Part shown: positions 44,849-57,495 of the stretch, in pieces
Numbering within the stretch: the first letter of the stretch is position 1
Layout: the number at the start of each line of letters is the position of its first letter
NCBI RefSeq assembly: GCF_000218685.1
Contig: NW_006763296.1
Span: forward strand, 124,001 to 188,000
DNA from: Serpula lacrymans var. lacrymans S7.9
Taxonomy: Eukaryota > Basidiomycota > Agaricomycetes > Boletales > Serpulaceae
Direction: 5' to 3'
Length of the DNA: 64,000 nucleotides
Made by a program: the position numbers and the translations under genes
Notes under the pieces: model-generated
The model's database searches: none
What the model saw: only the letters and a program-made list of their open reading frames with translations
Told to the model about the DNA's origin: nothing

Positions 44849-47683
44849 ATGCCCCTCACCCAAAGCGGAGCTAATCCAGAGGCCAATATCCGTACTTACA
44901 ACGATGTCACTGGCAATCAAGTCATCAACGCTACAAACATCACAAACGTTCACACTGGTTCTGGGGACGACACCATCCTAGCGATGTTGAAACCAGTCGA
45001 TCACAACCGCCACTACGTCCAACCATGCATGGATGGCACCCGAAAGGACATCTTCACGGAAATTCAACACTGGCTCGACCAACCGGCGGACGCACAGGAA
45101 GCAAAGAATATCCTTTGGATCACAGGAAGCCCAGGAGCTGGGAAATCAGCTATCGCATCTAGCTTGATCTCGAAGCTTAGAGCCGATCATCGTCTCGGTG
45201 GATCATTCACTTTTCGTAGAGGCGATACGGTATTGAGCGACCCTGCGGCGCTTTGGCGAACTGTCGCCTTCGATCTTGCTCGTTTCGATCCGGATGCTGC
45301 ATCCACCGTTGTCACCGCTCTCAAGGAGGGAAGCGTGGATCCCCAAAGACCTGATATTGCAGCTCATTTCGACATCCTTATCAAGGAGTCATTGGAGCAG
45401 ATGAACGAAAAATTGGTAGCCCAGGAAAATCCGAGGTACGTGTCTACTTTGGAGTTTATCAGCAACGTGTTGATTTGTGTACATGTCACTGTAGGTATCC
45501 TGTAGTGGTCGTAGATGCTTTGGACGAGTGTGGCGATTCGTATCAAAACCCACAACGTAAAACTCTTCTCGATACCCTTACGCGATGGTCTAAGCTCCCG
45601 AAGACAATCAAGTTGATAATCACAGGCAGAGACGACCGTTTACCCGAGCCCTTTCGTCAAGCCTGCCAAAAAATTGTCCTCCCAACAGCAGATAAGGTGA
45701 CGCCTGCAGCATCAAAAGACATTCAGACGTTCTTTGAAAGCCGTTTCAAGGAACCGACGACCAACATTCCATCGTTGGCCCAAGCCGGTTGGCCAGCACC
45801 ATATGACATTCAATGACTCAAAGCTCGTGCTGCAGGCCTTTTCATATGGATCTAGGCTTGTTTCAAGGTCTGGAAATCTTATCAGGATCTGGGACATCTT
45901 TTCTGGTCAGCTGGTAGCTGGTCCGTTTGGCGATATAGATGTGCATGATTCTTCCAGTATTGCATTGTCACTTGATGGGTCTGTGGTCGCTGTGGCTGGC
46001 AGGACATTCCTGGGCGGTCTGACGATGACGGTTTGGAATATTTCCACTGCGCAGCCTGCGAAAAGCATAGACAAAAGCTTCGATCTTGATACATTAACTA
46101 CCTTCACTGCGTTCTCTCTAGATCTATCAAAGTTTGGTTCGAACTTGGATGGCAAAACCATCGATATCTGGGACGTTGCTTCTGGGCAACTAGTAACTAC
46201 TACATCCCAACTTGAAGGCCATAGTGATGATATCAGATCTAGTGTCTTCTCATCGGATGGATCCAAAATTGCTTCAGCGTCTGAAGAACATGACTATCAG
46301 GATTTGGGATACTGTTTCTGGTCAGCTACTAGCTAGCCCATTTGAAGGCCACTATGCTTCTCTAAAATGTGTTGCATTTTCACGAGATGGATCTAGGGTT
46401 GCTTCAGGTTCATGGGATGAGACTGTCAGGATATGAGATTGTGCATCTGACCGACTGGCTAATAATTCATTTAAAGGGGGTGTAGTTCCTCAATCCTTTC
46501 AATTGCATTCTCACCAGATGGGCGCAGGATGGCTTCAGGCTCTATTGATAGTTCCATTGAGGTATGGGATGTCACCTCTGGTGAAATGGTAGTTGGCCCA
46601 TTTCCAGGAGCATACCGATTCAGAGGCTGTTACATCTGTTATGGTCTCGCCAGATGGATCCTACGACAACACGGTCAGGATATGGGATGCTGCCATTGGT
46701 TAGCTGGTAGCCGGCCCATTTAAAGGCAACACTCAAGGTGTTCATTTTGTTTCATTCTTACCGGATGGATCAAAGGTTACTTCGGTTTCAGATAATACTG
46801 CCATCAGGGTCTGGGACATTTCTGGAAAACTAGTGGCTGGGCCCCTTCAAATGCTACACAGCTTTATCCATCACATCTGTTGCCTTCTCCCGAGATGGAT
46901 CCAAGGTTGTTTCTGGGTCTACTGGTCAAGGTGCTACAATCTGGGATATTGCAGCTGCTCAGGTCATCGGTGGCCCGTACGACCATGGTAATAAGATCAA
47001 CTCTGTTGCATTCTCACCGGATGGATGCAAACTCACTGTTGCTTCTGCGACTATCAGGATCTGGGATGTTGATCCCTGCCAACCGGTTGGTGGTCTATTT
47101 CAGGGCCACACTGATATTATTACATCTGTTGCATTCTCACCAGATGGATCCAAAGTCGTTTCAGGCTCTGATGATCAGACAGTCAGGATTTGGGGTGTTC
47201 TGTCTGGTCAGCCAGTGGCTAGTTCATTCCATGGCCATAGTAAGGGCATCTCAACTGTTGTATTCTCACCAGATGGGTCCAAGGTTGCTTCGGCGTCCAA
47301 CAATCATACTACCAGGATCTGGGATGTTGCCTCTGGCCAGCTTGTGGCAGGCCTTCTTGGGGGTCATCATGACACTACAAATTTGACTACATATCCTGCA
47401 TTATCACCGGCACCAGATATATTGAATGTGTCTACTTTAGACACAAAGACAATTTATGCAAGTCCTTATTCCGATGATTCTGGATGGATTTGCTTTGGTG
47501 ATGCAACAAAAGAAAAACTCTTATACTGGATACCACCAGGCCCGCCTTAACGGATGGTGTGACTTCCGTACTTCTCGAGTTATCGGGGTACCTGAATTGC
47601 GTGTATTAGACGAGGACTTTGAGCATGGTACGAACTGGACATTATGCCTCACTGGCACAGGAAATGATGGCAAGTCTGTTTGA
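44849..47683 (+). pseudogene. NACHT-WD40 (NLR-like) gene, decayed
   Basis: STAND-class protein, related in design to fungal incompatibility and immune NLRs. Starting at MPLTQSGANP, a short Asn/Thr/Gln-rich N-terminus (YNDVTGNQVINATNITNV) precedes the linker and the NACHT ATPase: Walker A GSPGAGKSA near residue 95 and, after a 59-bp intron (45436-45494), Walker B VVVVDALDEC. A sensor-like GRDDRLPEPF follows. The frame then stops at 45816; the AAGLFIW motif right after is out of frame and the usual helical region is absent, leading straight into WD40 repeats. WD repeats (FSPDGSKV, IWDVASGQLV) run to 47400 but switch frame several times. The end (YWIPPGPP, ELRVLDEDFEHGTNW) is typical. Frame shifts could partly be introns, but stops inside repeats support a pseudogene. 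Confidence 0.75.
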
Positions 47684-50103
47684 CCTTTATCAATTTTTTT
47701 GATTATCGGGCACTTACACTTCTTTCAGCTGTAGATCCCACAATATCACAGGAGGTTGGCTCTACATCGCCTACTACGCATGAAAAGCTCAGCCCCGACT
47801 ACTTCAACAACACAGTATGCCATCATTGACGGAGAACAGCAAGGCTGAAAGAGCCCGGTCACAGGACCCTGCGCCAGCCTACGTTTCACCAACAAGCAGG
47901 CCAAGGTCTGGCACACCGCGATCAGGAGCTGGGAGCCTACGTCCGTACCATCTGTGCGGAGTTGCTTCAGACTTTGCGGGAACCGGGGGCACAGGGATGA
48001 GGAATTGCTTGAAGGATAGAATGAGAGGGCTCAGGGTAGCTTCACAATTGAAGCTTGTACCGTATAAACATGTTTTGTATGTCGGGATGGCTGTTGTATG
48101 TAACGTGATCAGAATACACTCGTATGTTTTCCACTATATGAGAATAGCCTCAATGATCAACGGCACGTAAACATGATATTCTGCGGTGAGAACTTATGAT
48201 CCGGCTAGTTTAAGCATTGTCCTATCAGCTGGTATGAGTAATCGTTGTCAGGAAAGAGCCAAGACGCGTTATCGTGCGCACAACGAGCGCAAAATAGGCG
48301 GCTGATTGAGCGGAACAAAGGCAGCGTCAACAACATGAACGTTGGCGGTAATGTAACGAAACACTTGTCTTGTACGACATAAGGGGTTTGGTGATACTTC
48401 AGTTCAGTGGATACAGTCACTAGGAAAATCTTTGTAACTATTGCCAAATGTCACGCCATGGAAAATTTCAGGCTTGTAATCGAAGAATATTACCGAGGAA
48501 GGATTAGCCAGATTTCCGGCAGAGAAGGTGTGAGCAGAAGAACCGACGGTATCAAGTATAAGGTCTCCCCCATCAGAAGTAGTACCATCCTCTCTAATAA
48601 GTGGCAGCGTCCCCCCGACACACAAGACAGACAAGGAATGTGATAGAAGACAATCTGTGCAGAGGAGCTATCGATTATCGGTGAACGACTGTGGCGAGTC
48701 GGTGAAGCTATTGTAGACAGGACACGACATGGTCTCCTACGCACGCGTGACGATGGAACGAGTGGACCCATACGACCGCCTGGTGCTGATGGTGGTGAAT
48801 TCATGCGGGCAGAAGCACTCAGCGTGTGTGATCCGATGATTAACCAGAGCTTAACGGCGCAAATACCACTCATCGCGATGCTAGCAGCTCTCGACACATG
48901 GAGTACAAAACCATATAGCCCCACCCTGAGCCATGACTGCAGGAGATATAGTGATTGCAGACACGGAAATAACGTTGCCGCCTCTTGCCTCTGCTCGGCC
49001 ACGCAAGCTCTGCAGAGAACTGAAGGCTGCAATGAATAATGTTCGAGAGCTACGGGGAGCTGTGGATGTAGGACTGACCACGCAAAATGAATATAACTTT
49101 GAACGGTCGTTCCATTTGACGCGGATTACAGCCTGAGATGGCTGGCGGCGGCAATGACCCCCCTCACGGGATATGAGACGGTATCACGGCTGTGTTGATC
49201 AGGAGCTATAATTGATGCCAAAGCTTCACTTCAGTTGAGTTCCCTGTGCTGAGTTCGTCTGCGGGAAATGGACAGTTCGGGAGGGGTAGACATAGGCAGT
49301 GACGGTGGATGCGATTCCATGGAGATATGACAAACCACCTCGCGTAAAGGTAAAGGCCAAACACTGAACACCACAGATTCAGACGCTAAATAGATTCTGG
49401 CAATCTACGTGGTGGGTAGCTAGATAACCCACCGCACAAGTCCCATCGAGACTGAAGGAAGTAAGGAGACAGTGACGTGGATGGTGATTGGGCTGTGAGG
49501 CCGCGATCAGATTGGCTTTGAATCCTTTTGGGGGAGTAAAGGATGGACGAGAGAATCCACTTATAAGATCTTCAATATCCTTGATCGTCCAACGACAACC
49601 GCAAGTAGAAGCTCTGGATACGTTACTGTAATAAGGAGGAATCCACACCCGATGGTGTCAGCGCACCAAGCAGACCAGTGTACAGATCGGTATTATGGAC
49701 GAGCGGTATGAGGCTTGAGCCTATCGGTTTGGTCTCTTCCGTGACACCATCGGATGCACAGTCCACACGAGGAGTTGACGGTATGATCAGAATCGTGGAT
49801 TGCGTGCCTGCATTAGCGCGAAAGTGTCCTGCAGCTTCGTCTTGTCGTGTTGGAGTTACAGTCGAGCGGCGTTTGTGTACGCCTCTCGCTCCATCGCATC
49901 GCCCCCCCAAGTCGATCGCACAAAACGACGTCCACAATGAGCCCGTTCATGCGAATATTAAATTATCGTGAGACCCATCGTCAATCGTGTTTGGATTTTG
50001 AGCTATTCGCACCGCTTGAGACCTTGAAAAACGTGTCCAGACGACGGATCCGCGTGCGGTACGAAGGACGACATGAGGGGGGTGACTAAACCATAGAGTT
50101 ACA
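47684..50103. other. Region without a recognised gene
   Basis: About 2.4 kb with many open frames on both strands but no motif I recognise. Minus-strand frames at 48490-49032 and 49379-49937 have coding-like stretches (for example CRWTIKDIEDLISGF) that could be exons. No repeat, TIR or RNA gene seen. Confidence 0.3.
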
Positions 50104-50665
50104 GTACACCATCCACGTTATTTCGCACCCAGTCCTCGAACATGGCCAATGGATTCAGGACGACAGGAACGCGTTGATCCCTGGCAATGCCGTCTCCATG
50201 CCACTGTAACGCTACCGCCGGTCTGACCAGTGAGGGCCTCTCTATAGCAACATAGGCTGGATGGTAGATGTCAATCGGGAACGTTTCCTGCGAAGAGTCT
50301 CCATAGTTGTTCGTATCGATGAGCTTGATGAGCCTTCAAGTTGATGTAAGCCGCATGTAACGGTTGGACCATGGTAAACGGTTGGTTTGTGGACGCCACG
50401 GTAGGGGATGTATATCTATTAGGCACGTCAACGCGATGGTGCCTCTGAGGACCTTGGTAAAAGTCACGAGGAATTGGTGCAGATGGGCCAGTGGCGGTGC
50501 AGTTTACCTGCTTGTCTGTCCTTACTCGGCTCACCAACTGGTGGCGCTAACCGAGACGAACGCGGCCATCTGACCAAGCTCTTCCATTGGCAGCTTGATC
50601 CACCTTGACATACCGTACTCGCACTCTTGCCGCTGTGCTAGCTCCATCCGCGCATGTCTGCCCAT
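50104..50665 (-). CDS. Possible multi-exon gene, unknown
   Basis: A tentative model on the minus strand. The first exon starts at 50665 (MGRHARMELAQRQEC, MSRWIKLPMEELGQMAAFVS). The last exon reads LIKLIDTNNYGDSSQETFPID, AYVAIERPSLVRPAVALQWHGDGI and LAMFEDWVRNNVDGVL, ending at a stop at about 50104. The middle is unresolved. The composition looks protein-coding, but I cannot name a family, and this may be a relic. Confidence 0.3.
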
Positions 50666-51984
50666 CCCCACACACGCACCCATCCTGGACCACAAGCCTG
50701 GCAGTGGCACAGTGGCATTTTGCTCCCAGTGATCCGATGACGCTGTGATTCAGATCCCCTCAAGGTTGGACCTACAAGGGACCTTTCCAGCGTGTGTTAC
50801 ACAGTTCCGTCCAGGCCGGGGAAAGACTCGGTAAACAGGAGCTTGTTTCACACCTGGTGGCACCGCGACTTGACTTCTGGACCTGACCCTGCCCAAACGA
50901 TAAAGCTAAACGAGCGGATGGACATGGCGCGCTCCGGCTCGGTGATAAACCTCGCTCCTCAGGCCTCAGGTTTGTAGGAGCTTTCGTCACTTCATCCTCA
51001 TCTGACCTGCGAAAAAGCGGCAAGATATCGGAGCTTCCACCTGCTTTGGATACGCAGTTACGCTCCTCGCCGCCGGTCGAAAGGGAAAAACGTGTCGAAT
51101 CATATCCAGCTGATCACCCCCTTTGGCAACTTGGCAGTAGTACTCCCGTCGAGAGTTGATGGCGGGCACAAACAGGGATCGACGCTTTTCCAAGGTTGGG
51201 TTTGGGTGTGGCTCTCACGAGGTATTGCGAATTAGCGGGACGAGCTTGAGCCGCTGTGTAGTAGGAGACTAGTACGTCGGTGTGGAGTAGTATAATCATT
51301 TATACAACTCATGAGCCTAACAGTAATGTCTTCACTCCACCGGCATGACCTCCGTCTCCAACCATCTGGTCACAATGACGATTTGAATGTTTTTTCTTCT
51401 GATTTTCTACGATTTTCTACGATTTATTTGCTATTGAATCATCCTCAACGAGTCAAAAGCTGATTTTGTAATTTGGGACAGCGATGATCCTGGCCTGGCG
51501 GTGATCACAAGTTCCGAGTGATTGGAATTGGTCTGATCGCCTTGAGAAAAAAAAAAGAAAAAAAAGAAAAAGGTTATTTTCTGGTTATCTGCGCAATGTC
51601 GCCATCAGCTTCCGAACGAGCACTCGTTTTTTTCGGGTGAACTGTTTCGAATTCGATATTCCGTTGTTTGCATCAAGTGCACAGGAGCTAAAGCCAAACG
51701 GGATGTCGACATACCTCTTTGTCTAGCTCGCGGAGGGTGTCTAGGAAACTCATCGTATCCAGAACTCTAAACCTTATTACCACATCCACATCCACATCCC
51801 CCTCTCTCCAACTCGTTCAAGTGTCCATCAGTTTGATCCAAGTCAGATTCTGATTGTGACAGCGGCGGTCTTCGAGGTTCTTTGTTGCTTAACTGCGTGT
51901 GCACCGAAAGGCGAGGTTGCCACTGACAGACGGGAACTCAGGTTGGAACGAGGAACACCACTGGAGTGTTACTTATCACGAAGG
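50666..51984. promoter_or_regulatory. Upstream region of the C2H2 gene
   Basis: No recognised gene. A pyrimidine-rich leader with repeated CCACATCCACATCC lies near 51780, followed by the C2H2 start at 51985. An A-rich run (AAAAAAAAAAGAAAAAAAAG) lies near 51547. Confidence 0.35.
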
Positions 51985-53253
51985 ATGGCGCCTCCCGTGT
52001 TCTCGTTCTACCCTTCACACGAGAGGAATTCATTCGAGTTCTCTTCCCAACATTCACATCTCTCTCCGAGCTCGGTGTCGAGTCACTTCCAGGTTGCGAT
52101 CAGTAGGACGGGTAGCCACAACGGCAGCGCCACTAGAAACGTGACGAACATGAATATGTATGAGCAGGCCGAGTACGTATATTTCGACGCTGGGTTGATA
52201 CGAACAAGTGATGAGACTCGTCAAACAGGTTCTCTTCTCCGCACCCATCGGTGCACATGTCGTTCCCCCAGTCTGCAAGGACAGGCTCGGACCTGCAGGC
52301 ACCCCTGCCTTCGTTGTCTTCGCCGTCGGCGTCACCGAGCCAGTACAGCTGGAGCACGGACCAGATCCCTACGTTCGAGCGCGACTTTGTACGTGCTCGG
52401 CTTCCCTAAGGATGTGATGTGTGCTTACGTGATTGGCCAGTGTTCTGACTTTACGTGCTGTGGACTTGCGTTGAATGATCTGCACGAGCTGATTGACCAC
52501 TTTGAGGAGTCGCATGTGCTCGTCGTCGACGCTGACGGCAACCCGCTCTACCCGGCACGACGGTCCCCTCCCTTGCCCGTGTCGCCGGAGACGCTCGTGG
52601 GAGATCACGTGGACGGGCAGAGTGGTGGATTCGCGCCGTACTCGAGCCTCGTCCTCGGCTACCCCCACCCGTCTTCCGACTCTCCCTCTTCCGATGCTCC
52701 CTCTTCCTTGACGCCTCCCATCGTGCCTTCCCACGCCCCAGACCTGCGTCGCTCGCTCAGCACCAACGTCTCCTCGAGTCCAAGCTCCGTCTCCCCCGAG
52801 CATCTCTGTCTCCCCCCTTCTTCATTCTCCACCCCTTCCCCTTCCAACCCTCGGCCCAACTCCACAGCGAGCATCACCTCCACCCAAAAGAAGCGGTCAC
52901 ATGCACACACTCACACACACCCACACGCCTCCAGAAAGAGGGACAGAGTCTACAAGTGCCCTGTAAGTCCTTGCCATCTTATCTTATCTCATCTCACCTT
53001 TTCGTTCCATCCATCAACGTGTTACAATCTCCATTCGATTCACCCTCGCCTCCATCCGTACCCATCTCTTTCTTTAGCGACAGGACTGTACGAAAGTGAG
53101 CACCCACCTCCTTATCTGATTACCCCCCCTCCTCACCTCCATCTCTTGCTCCCCCAGACTTATTTGAACCCCAATGGCCTCAAATACCACCTGGAAAAGG
53201 GCACTTGCAAGATAGAGCCGAACTTTACCCGCGACGTCCTTTCTGTCCAATGA
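51985..53253 (+). CDS. C2H2 zinc-finger regulator, Sfp1-like
   Basis: Exons 51985-52172, 52229-52388, 52441-52962, 53078-53095 (18 nt) and 53158-53253 give 327 residues, starting MAPPVFSFYPSHERN. Finger 1 region: CSDFTCCGLALNDLHELIDHFEESH. Finger 2: YKCPRQDCTKTYLNPNGLKYH, assembled across the 18-nt exon; NPNGLKYHLEKGTC is the split-finger signature of yeast Sfp1-type proteins, which control growth and ribosomal genes. The linker is long and rich in Ser and Pro with a His run. The yeast role cannot be assumed here. The start could lie further upstream (open frame from 51856). Confidence 0.75.
   Translation: MAPPVFSFYPSHERNSFEFSSQHSHLSPSSVSSHFQVAISRTGSHNGSATRNVTNMNMYEQAEYVYFDAGLIRTSDETRQTGSLLRTHRCTCRSPSLQGQARTCRHPCLRCLRRRRHRASTAGARTRSLRSSATLYVLGFPKDVMCAYVIGQCSDFTCCGLALNDLHELIDHFEESHVLVVDADGNPLYPARRSPPLPVSPETLVGDHVDGQSGGFAPYSSLVLGYPHPSSDSPSSDAPSSLTPPIVPSHAPDLRRSLSTNVSSSPSSVSPEHLCLPPSSFSTPSPSNPRPNSTASITSTQKKRSHAHTHTHPHASRKRDRVYKCPVSPCHLILSHLTFSFHPSTCYNLHSIHPRLHPYPSLSLATGLYESEHPPPYLITPPPHLHLLLPQTYLNPNGLKYHLEKGTCKIEPNFTRDVLSVQ
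53078..53095 (+). other. 18-nt exon in the C2H2 gene
   Basis: CGACAGGACTGTACGAAA between TCTTTAG and GTGAGC encodes RQDCTK, with the second Cys of finger 2. The frame is kept on both sides. Confidence 0.75.
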
Positions 53254-54859
53254 TCACTACCCCTCGGAAACATCTGGTCATCTTTCAACGTCTACATTCT
53301 AGCGCAATCAAAATGTGAGCCGTCTTCCCTGCTTCCTTTCAAATTCGCTCTCGAATAGGCTTTCAATACACTTTTTAACGTTGCTTTGGGGTAGATCGTT
53401 TCTCCCGGTGCCGCTCGTCTCTGGATTCTCCCGGTCCTTCTAAAATCAATGTCGTACGATTGGTGTGAGGATCCTATTCAAATTCATCTGCGAGACCCAC
53501 TTGGCAACATCACCGACGTATCCACACACACCTTGGTCACCCTCAATCACTCTTCCCATTCCTTCCGTTATGCTCGCTGGACGACGTTTCAAATAACATG
53601 CACCGCGGTGATCTCGGTGTGCTCGGACTCTACACCATCCAACCCTTTATCCAACGTCTCTCCCGTGAGAGCTCTTTGTACGTTTTTGGCAAGGTGGCGA
53701 CAATGTTTAAAAAAAGGCTGTATCCCTACTCTTTATTCTGTACTGGTTCTAGTTGCGTATGGCTATGGCTATTCAGTCGCGGTGCGGTGCGGGTGCGATC
53801 TTGTTGGCCTGTAACATTGATGTATTCTTATAGCTGTATATTCCACCGCTTGTGCTGCTATTCAGTCGCATGAAACTTGGAGGATCATACTTTCCCCTCG
53901 TTGCAAAGTTCTAGGCTAGCTATATCGGTACTACTGAATTCAAGTTGCAACGTTTCTCCGGTGCCGGTAATGTGGGGTTGGACTGTTTTAGCGTTAGTGT
54001 TGCTGGTGGCGTTTTTGCACATGAATTCGAAAAATGGTAGAAAAATTGCATGAAAATATGAATATGCATCGAGTCGAGTTGTTCCGATCTACCTCGCCAC
54101 GGAGACGGTTGTCAGCGAATAGTGTCGCATGCTGTCATTGGCTCTCATCCTGTGCTGTCCCGTGCACTGAACGGGCGATAGTTTTATTACGTTTAATGAT
54201 TCTGGGGCAAGTGACCTGACACATGATCAGGGCCAAACGCTGAGATGGCAAGGCGCGGGGGAGAACGGCAGAGACAGCGACCACGGTCTGCATCCAAACA
54301 AGGCACGCGAGGGCCCACTCCGGACGGAAAATGTGTGTAAAATAAACATAAAATACCGGCTGGCAAATAGGAAAATAGGAAATAAATAGGGAAAAATAAT
54401 AAAAGAGGGGAAACTATGTGTGTTACTTAATATCAGAATCGGGCCGGGCCTGCAGGGATATTTTGTAAATCGGGTCAAAATCCCATTTCACGTCTTTCTT
54501 GTCCAGCTATTTCCTTTTCTCTCACCTCCAGCACTGCGTTCGTAACAAACGCTCCCCATCGCTGCAGACCTCCTCCTCCTCGTCCCCCCCATCCTCGTCC
54601 CCAGCACCCACCCTCGTCGCTCCCACAAACAAGCGCCTGATCTGCGCCAACCGTGACTGTCATCCCCGGAGCTTTAAACTAGTGCCAACCAAGTCTGTGT
54701 TTCAAGCTGGAGTCCCCGCGGATCTCTTGTCTTGCCATCCTCTTTCCCCATTTCCCATATCTTCTCTGACCCTTGTCGTCCTTGTTCTTGTAAAAAAACA
54801 ACACAGAACTTGTTGTCTTTCTAGTCCTCGCTTTGCTTTGTATCACCACGCACCATTCC
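53254..54859. other. Spacer between the C2H2 and areA-like genes
   Basis: No gene recognised. A 121-residue open frame (53449-53814) has no motif. The downstream part should hold the promoter and leader of the areA-GATA-like gene. AT-rich stretch at about 54330-54420. Confidence 0.4.
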
Positions 54860-57495
54860 ATGCTTGCAACCTTTCCGGCTCCTGTACTCTCCGTCACCGC
54901 TGATGCAGTGAAGGATCTCGAAGGCCGTGACGCTCTCTCAGGCCTCTGGACATGTAACTCTCCCTGCCTTTTATCTCTTGCCTCATCATACTCATCTCTT
55001 CCCCCACATCTAGTATTCACAAAGTGTAAAGAATCGCTACAGGACGGTCGCAGACTCGAGAACATCTCCTGGCGGCTATGGTACCGAGAGATCGCTCTCG
55101 CCCAGCACACCTACCACCCACTAACACCCGACTCCATGTCCTCCAGTCCGTCCGAAGAGGCTAAAAGCCGCTCACCCTTCTTCCCGCCCCAGAGCGAGTC
55201 TAGTGCGGCTGAGCACCAACGCCAAGGTCAGAATCGAGCTGACACACGTCTGTCGTTGGCTACTTGTCTTTTTTTTGTCAATATGGTTTCATTGACGCTT
55301 TTGCTTTTTTATCGTGCCTCCGTTGGTTCTTTCATTTAGTGTCGTTGCGGATACGCTCGTCGCCTGTGCCTTATCAAGCGCCTTCTCCGACCTCGACGGC
55401 CAGTCAACTCGGGGATGGCCGTTCGCCTGAATCGCCTCATCTTCAGGCATCATCACCTGCCAAATCACAGTTCGGACGCCCCAAGTCGTGTTCATCCGTA
55501 GGCAGAATCATTGTTGATATGTTACCCAATAGCGCCATCATACCGGAGAAACTCACACTGCCTGGTGCACGAGGATCGAATGCATCAGGAGAATCCGTTC
55601 ACCCACATCAACGCTCCCATGTACAACCACTCCATCTGCATTCACAGCATCATCCACAAAGCTCACATCCATACCCGCAGGTAGTACTCCCGTCTGTACA
55701 GCTCCCTTCCACGCCATCATCAGCCGATACGTCATTTCCCCGCGTCGTCGTCGTCAACCCTACCCCACATCCAACACCGCCCACGACACCGGTGATAAAC
55801 CACAATCCTCCGCAGTTGTCGGTAAATCAACAGCCATCGACACATCTGTTACCGCCGTTACCACCGCCTGCGCTAAGGACGGTCGTACAGCCTGCAGGTC
55901 CACACCTGGCGGCTCCGCCCAAGGAACCATCGCCGCCACCCGTCCGACCTAGGCCAACGGACGAGACGCTGAAACCGTCTGATCGGCGATTTTTCTTGCA
56001 GCAGTCGCCGGAAGGTGAGTCCCCTGAACGAGATGATTCGATTGAGGGGGGCAAGTCGTCAGAGTTTTTCGAGGCGAGTAGTGGAGCGTCGAGTCAGATG
56101 AAGGGAGGGGTTGAGGGACGGTCGACGTCGAGGCCGAGGAAGGGGAAGGAGGGGAGTAAGCATGGTCCTCCTGTTCGTCCTACGACGCGGCGCATGCATT
56201 CGTCAAGACATGTTCCACCGGCGATGCAGCGAAAGGCGTCGGCGGCTGCGGAGGGTAAGCATCGGGCGACGTTTAATATTGGGTCGGCTTCGTCGAATGG
56301 CTCGAAGGGCGTGACTAGTGCTACCACGACGACGTCGAGGATGCCTCCTCCCGCTCCCCCTCCTGTGAAGGCACCGGCGGCTGTGGCGAACAAGGCACGG
56401 GTTCCTAGTCCTATCAAGGCAGCTCACCCTGGTCCCCAGAGGAAGAAGATTGTTATCGCGAGTACGTCATCTGAGTACGAGACGACGGACGAGACTGATG
56501 AAGATGAGTGGGCTTCCGAGGAGATGGACGTGGAGGAATCGGCTAAGCAGAAGGAAGAAATCCGGTTACGTGAGGCTGCCCTGGAAGCGCAAAGACAACG
56601 AGACATGTTTGCAAAGGTCCCGAAGAGGTCGTACTCGAATCTGGGTCGCACACAATCAGGGCTGCTGTCCCAGCTGATGAACCCTAATCCTGAGATATTC
56701 CCGCCCAGTCATCCGTATAGGACGAGCCATTCGACGCAGGATATGACGATGCTGCCGCGTGTGGCGAGTGGGGTGTTCCCGAGTATGTTGACGACGAGTA
56801 AGAGTGTGGCGGCGTTGCCGCAGGCTGCTCCTGTGACGGCTCGGGCTGCAGTGCCGAATGGGAAGGGTCGTGGTAATGAGAAAGAGAATGGGAATGGGAA
56901 CAGCGGTGCCGGAGCGTACCGGCCCAAGGGTCGTCCGCAAGAAGAGGACATGGAAGATGAGAGCGATAGTGATGAGGAGAACGACAAGATCCAGGTTTCG
57001 AAAAGTATCGCACACCAAAAGTTGGCTGCCCTTGCAGGCCGCCGTGGATCGGATCGTAGCACGAGTTCTCAGCAAGCTCTCCCGAGTCGGATGGCGGCCA
57101 CCCGGCCTGTCCTTCCTACAGTGGCCACTGCGCCCATTCCCCTCGGTCACCCATACAACCTACCTGCTCCCGCCCCACCCATGACGCCTCGCACGACGCG
57201 GAGACAGATGTTGTCGACGGAGTTGTCGGAGAGTCTGAGGAGGAATTTGTTGTGGGAGCGGCAAGTGAGCAAGGTGAATGTGGTCGTCGGTGCGCGGCGG
57301 ACGAGTGGAGGGGGGTTGTTGGGTGGGTTGAGACCGCTCACTGCGACGGCATCTGCTGGCGAGCCGTCGTCGAGGACGGGAGACAGGACGTCGTCTCAAC
57401 ACCGTGTTGTGAATGGAGAGGAGGAGGAGCGGAGACGAAGGGCGATGGCGCGGAATCGAAGTTGGGCGGATGATTATCATTATGCTGGGTGGTAG
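54860..57495 (+). CDS. areA-GATA-like (DUF1752) and DUF3295 regulator
   Basis: Exons 54860-54953, 55014-55226 and 55340-57495 give 820 residues. The first introns divide the areA-GATA-like N-terminal domain (SGLWTLFTKCKESLQDGRRLENISWRLWYREI), seen in fungal nitrogen and glucose regulators. The long middle is disordered, Pro/Ser-rich, with an acidic part near ETTDETDEDEWASEEMD. The C-terminal DUF3295 motif reads TTRRQMLSTELSESLRRNLLWERQ. Proteins with this pair are regulatory subunits (of phosphatases or TORC1-linked factors) in yeast; whether the same holds here is inference. No break seen. Confidence 0.85.

Noticed and set aside
56094..57150. Long open frames opposite the areA-like gene
   Set aside because: They arise from the GC-rich, stop-poor coding strand of that gene.
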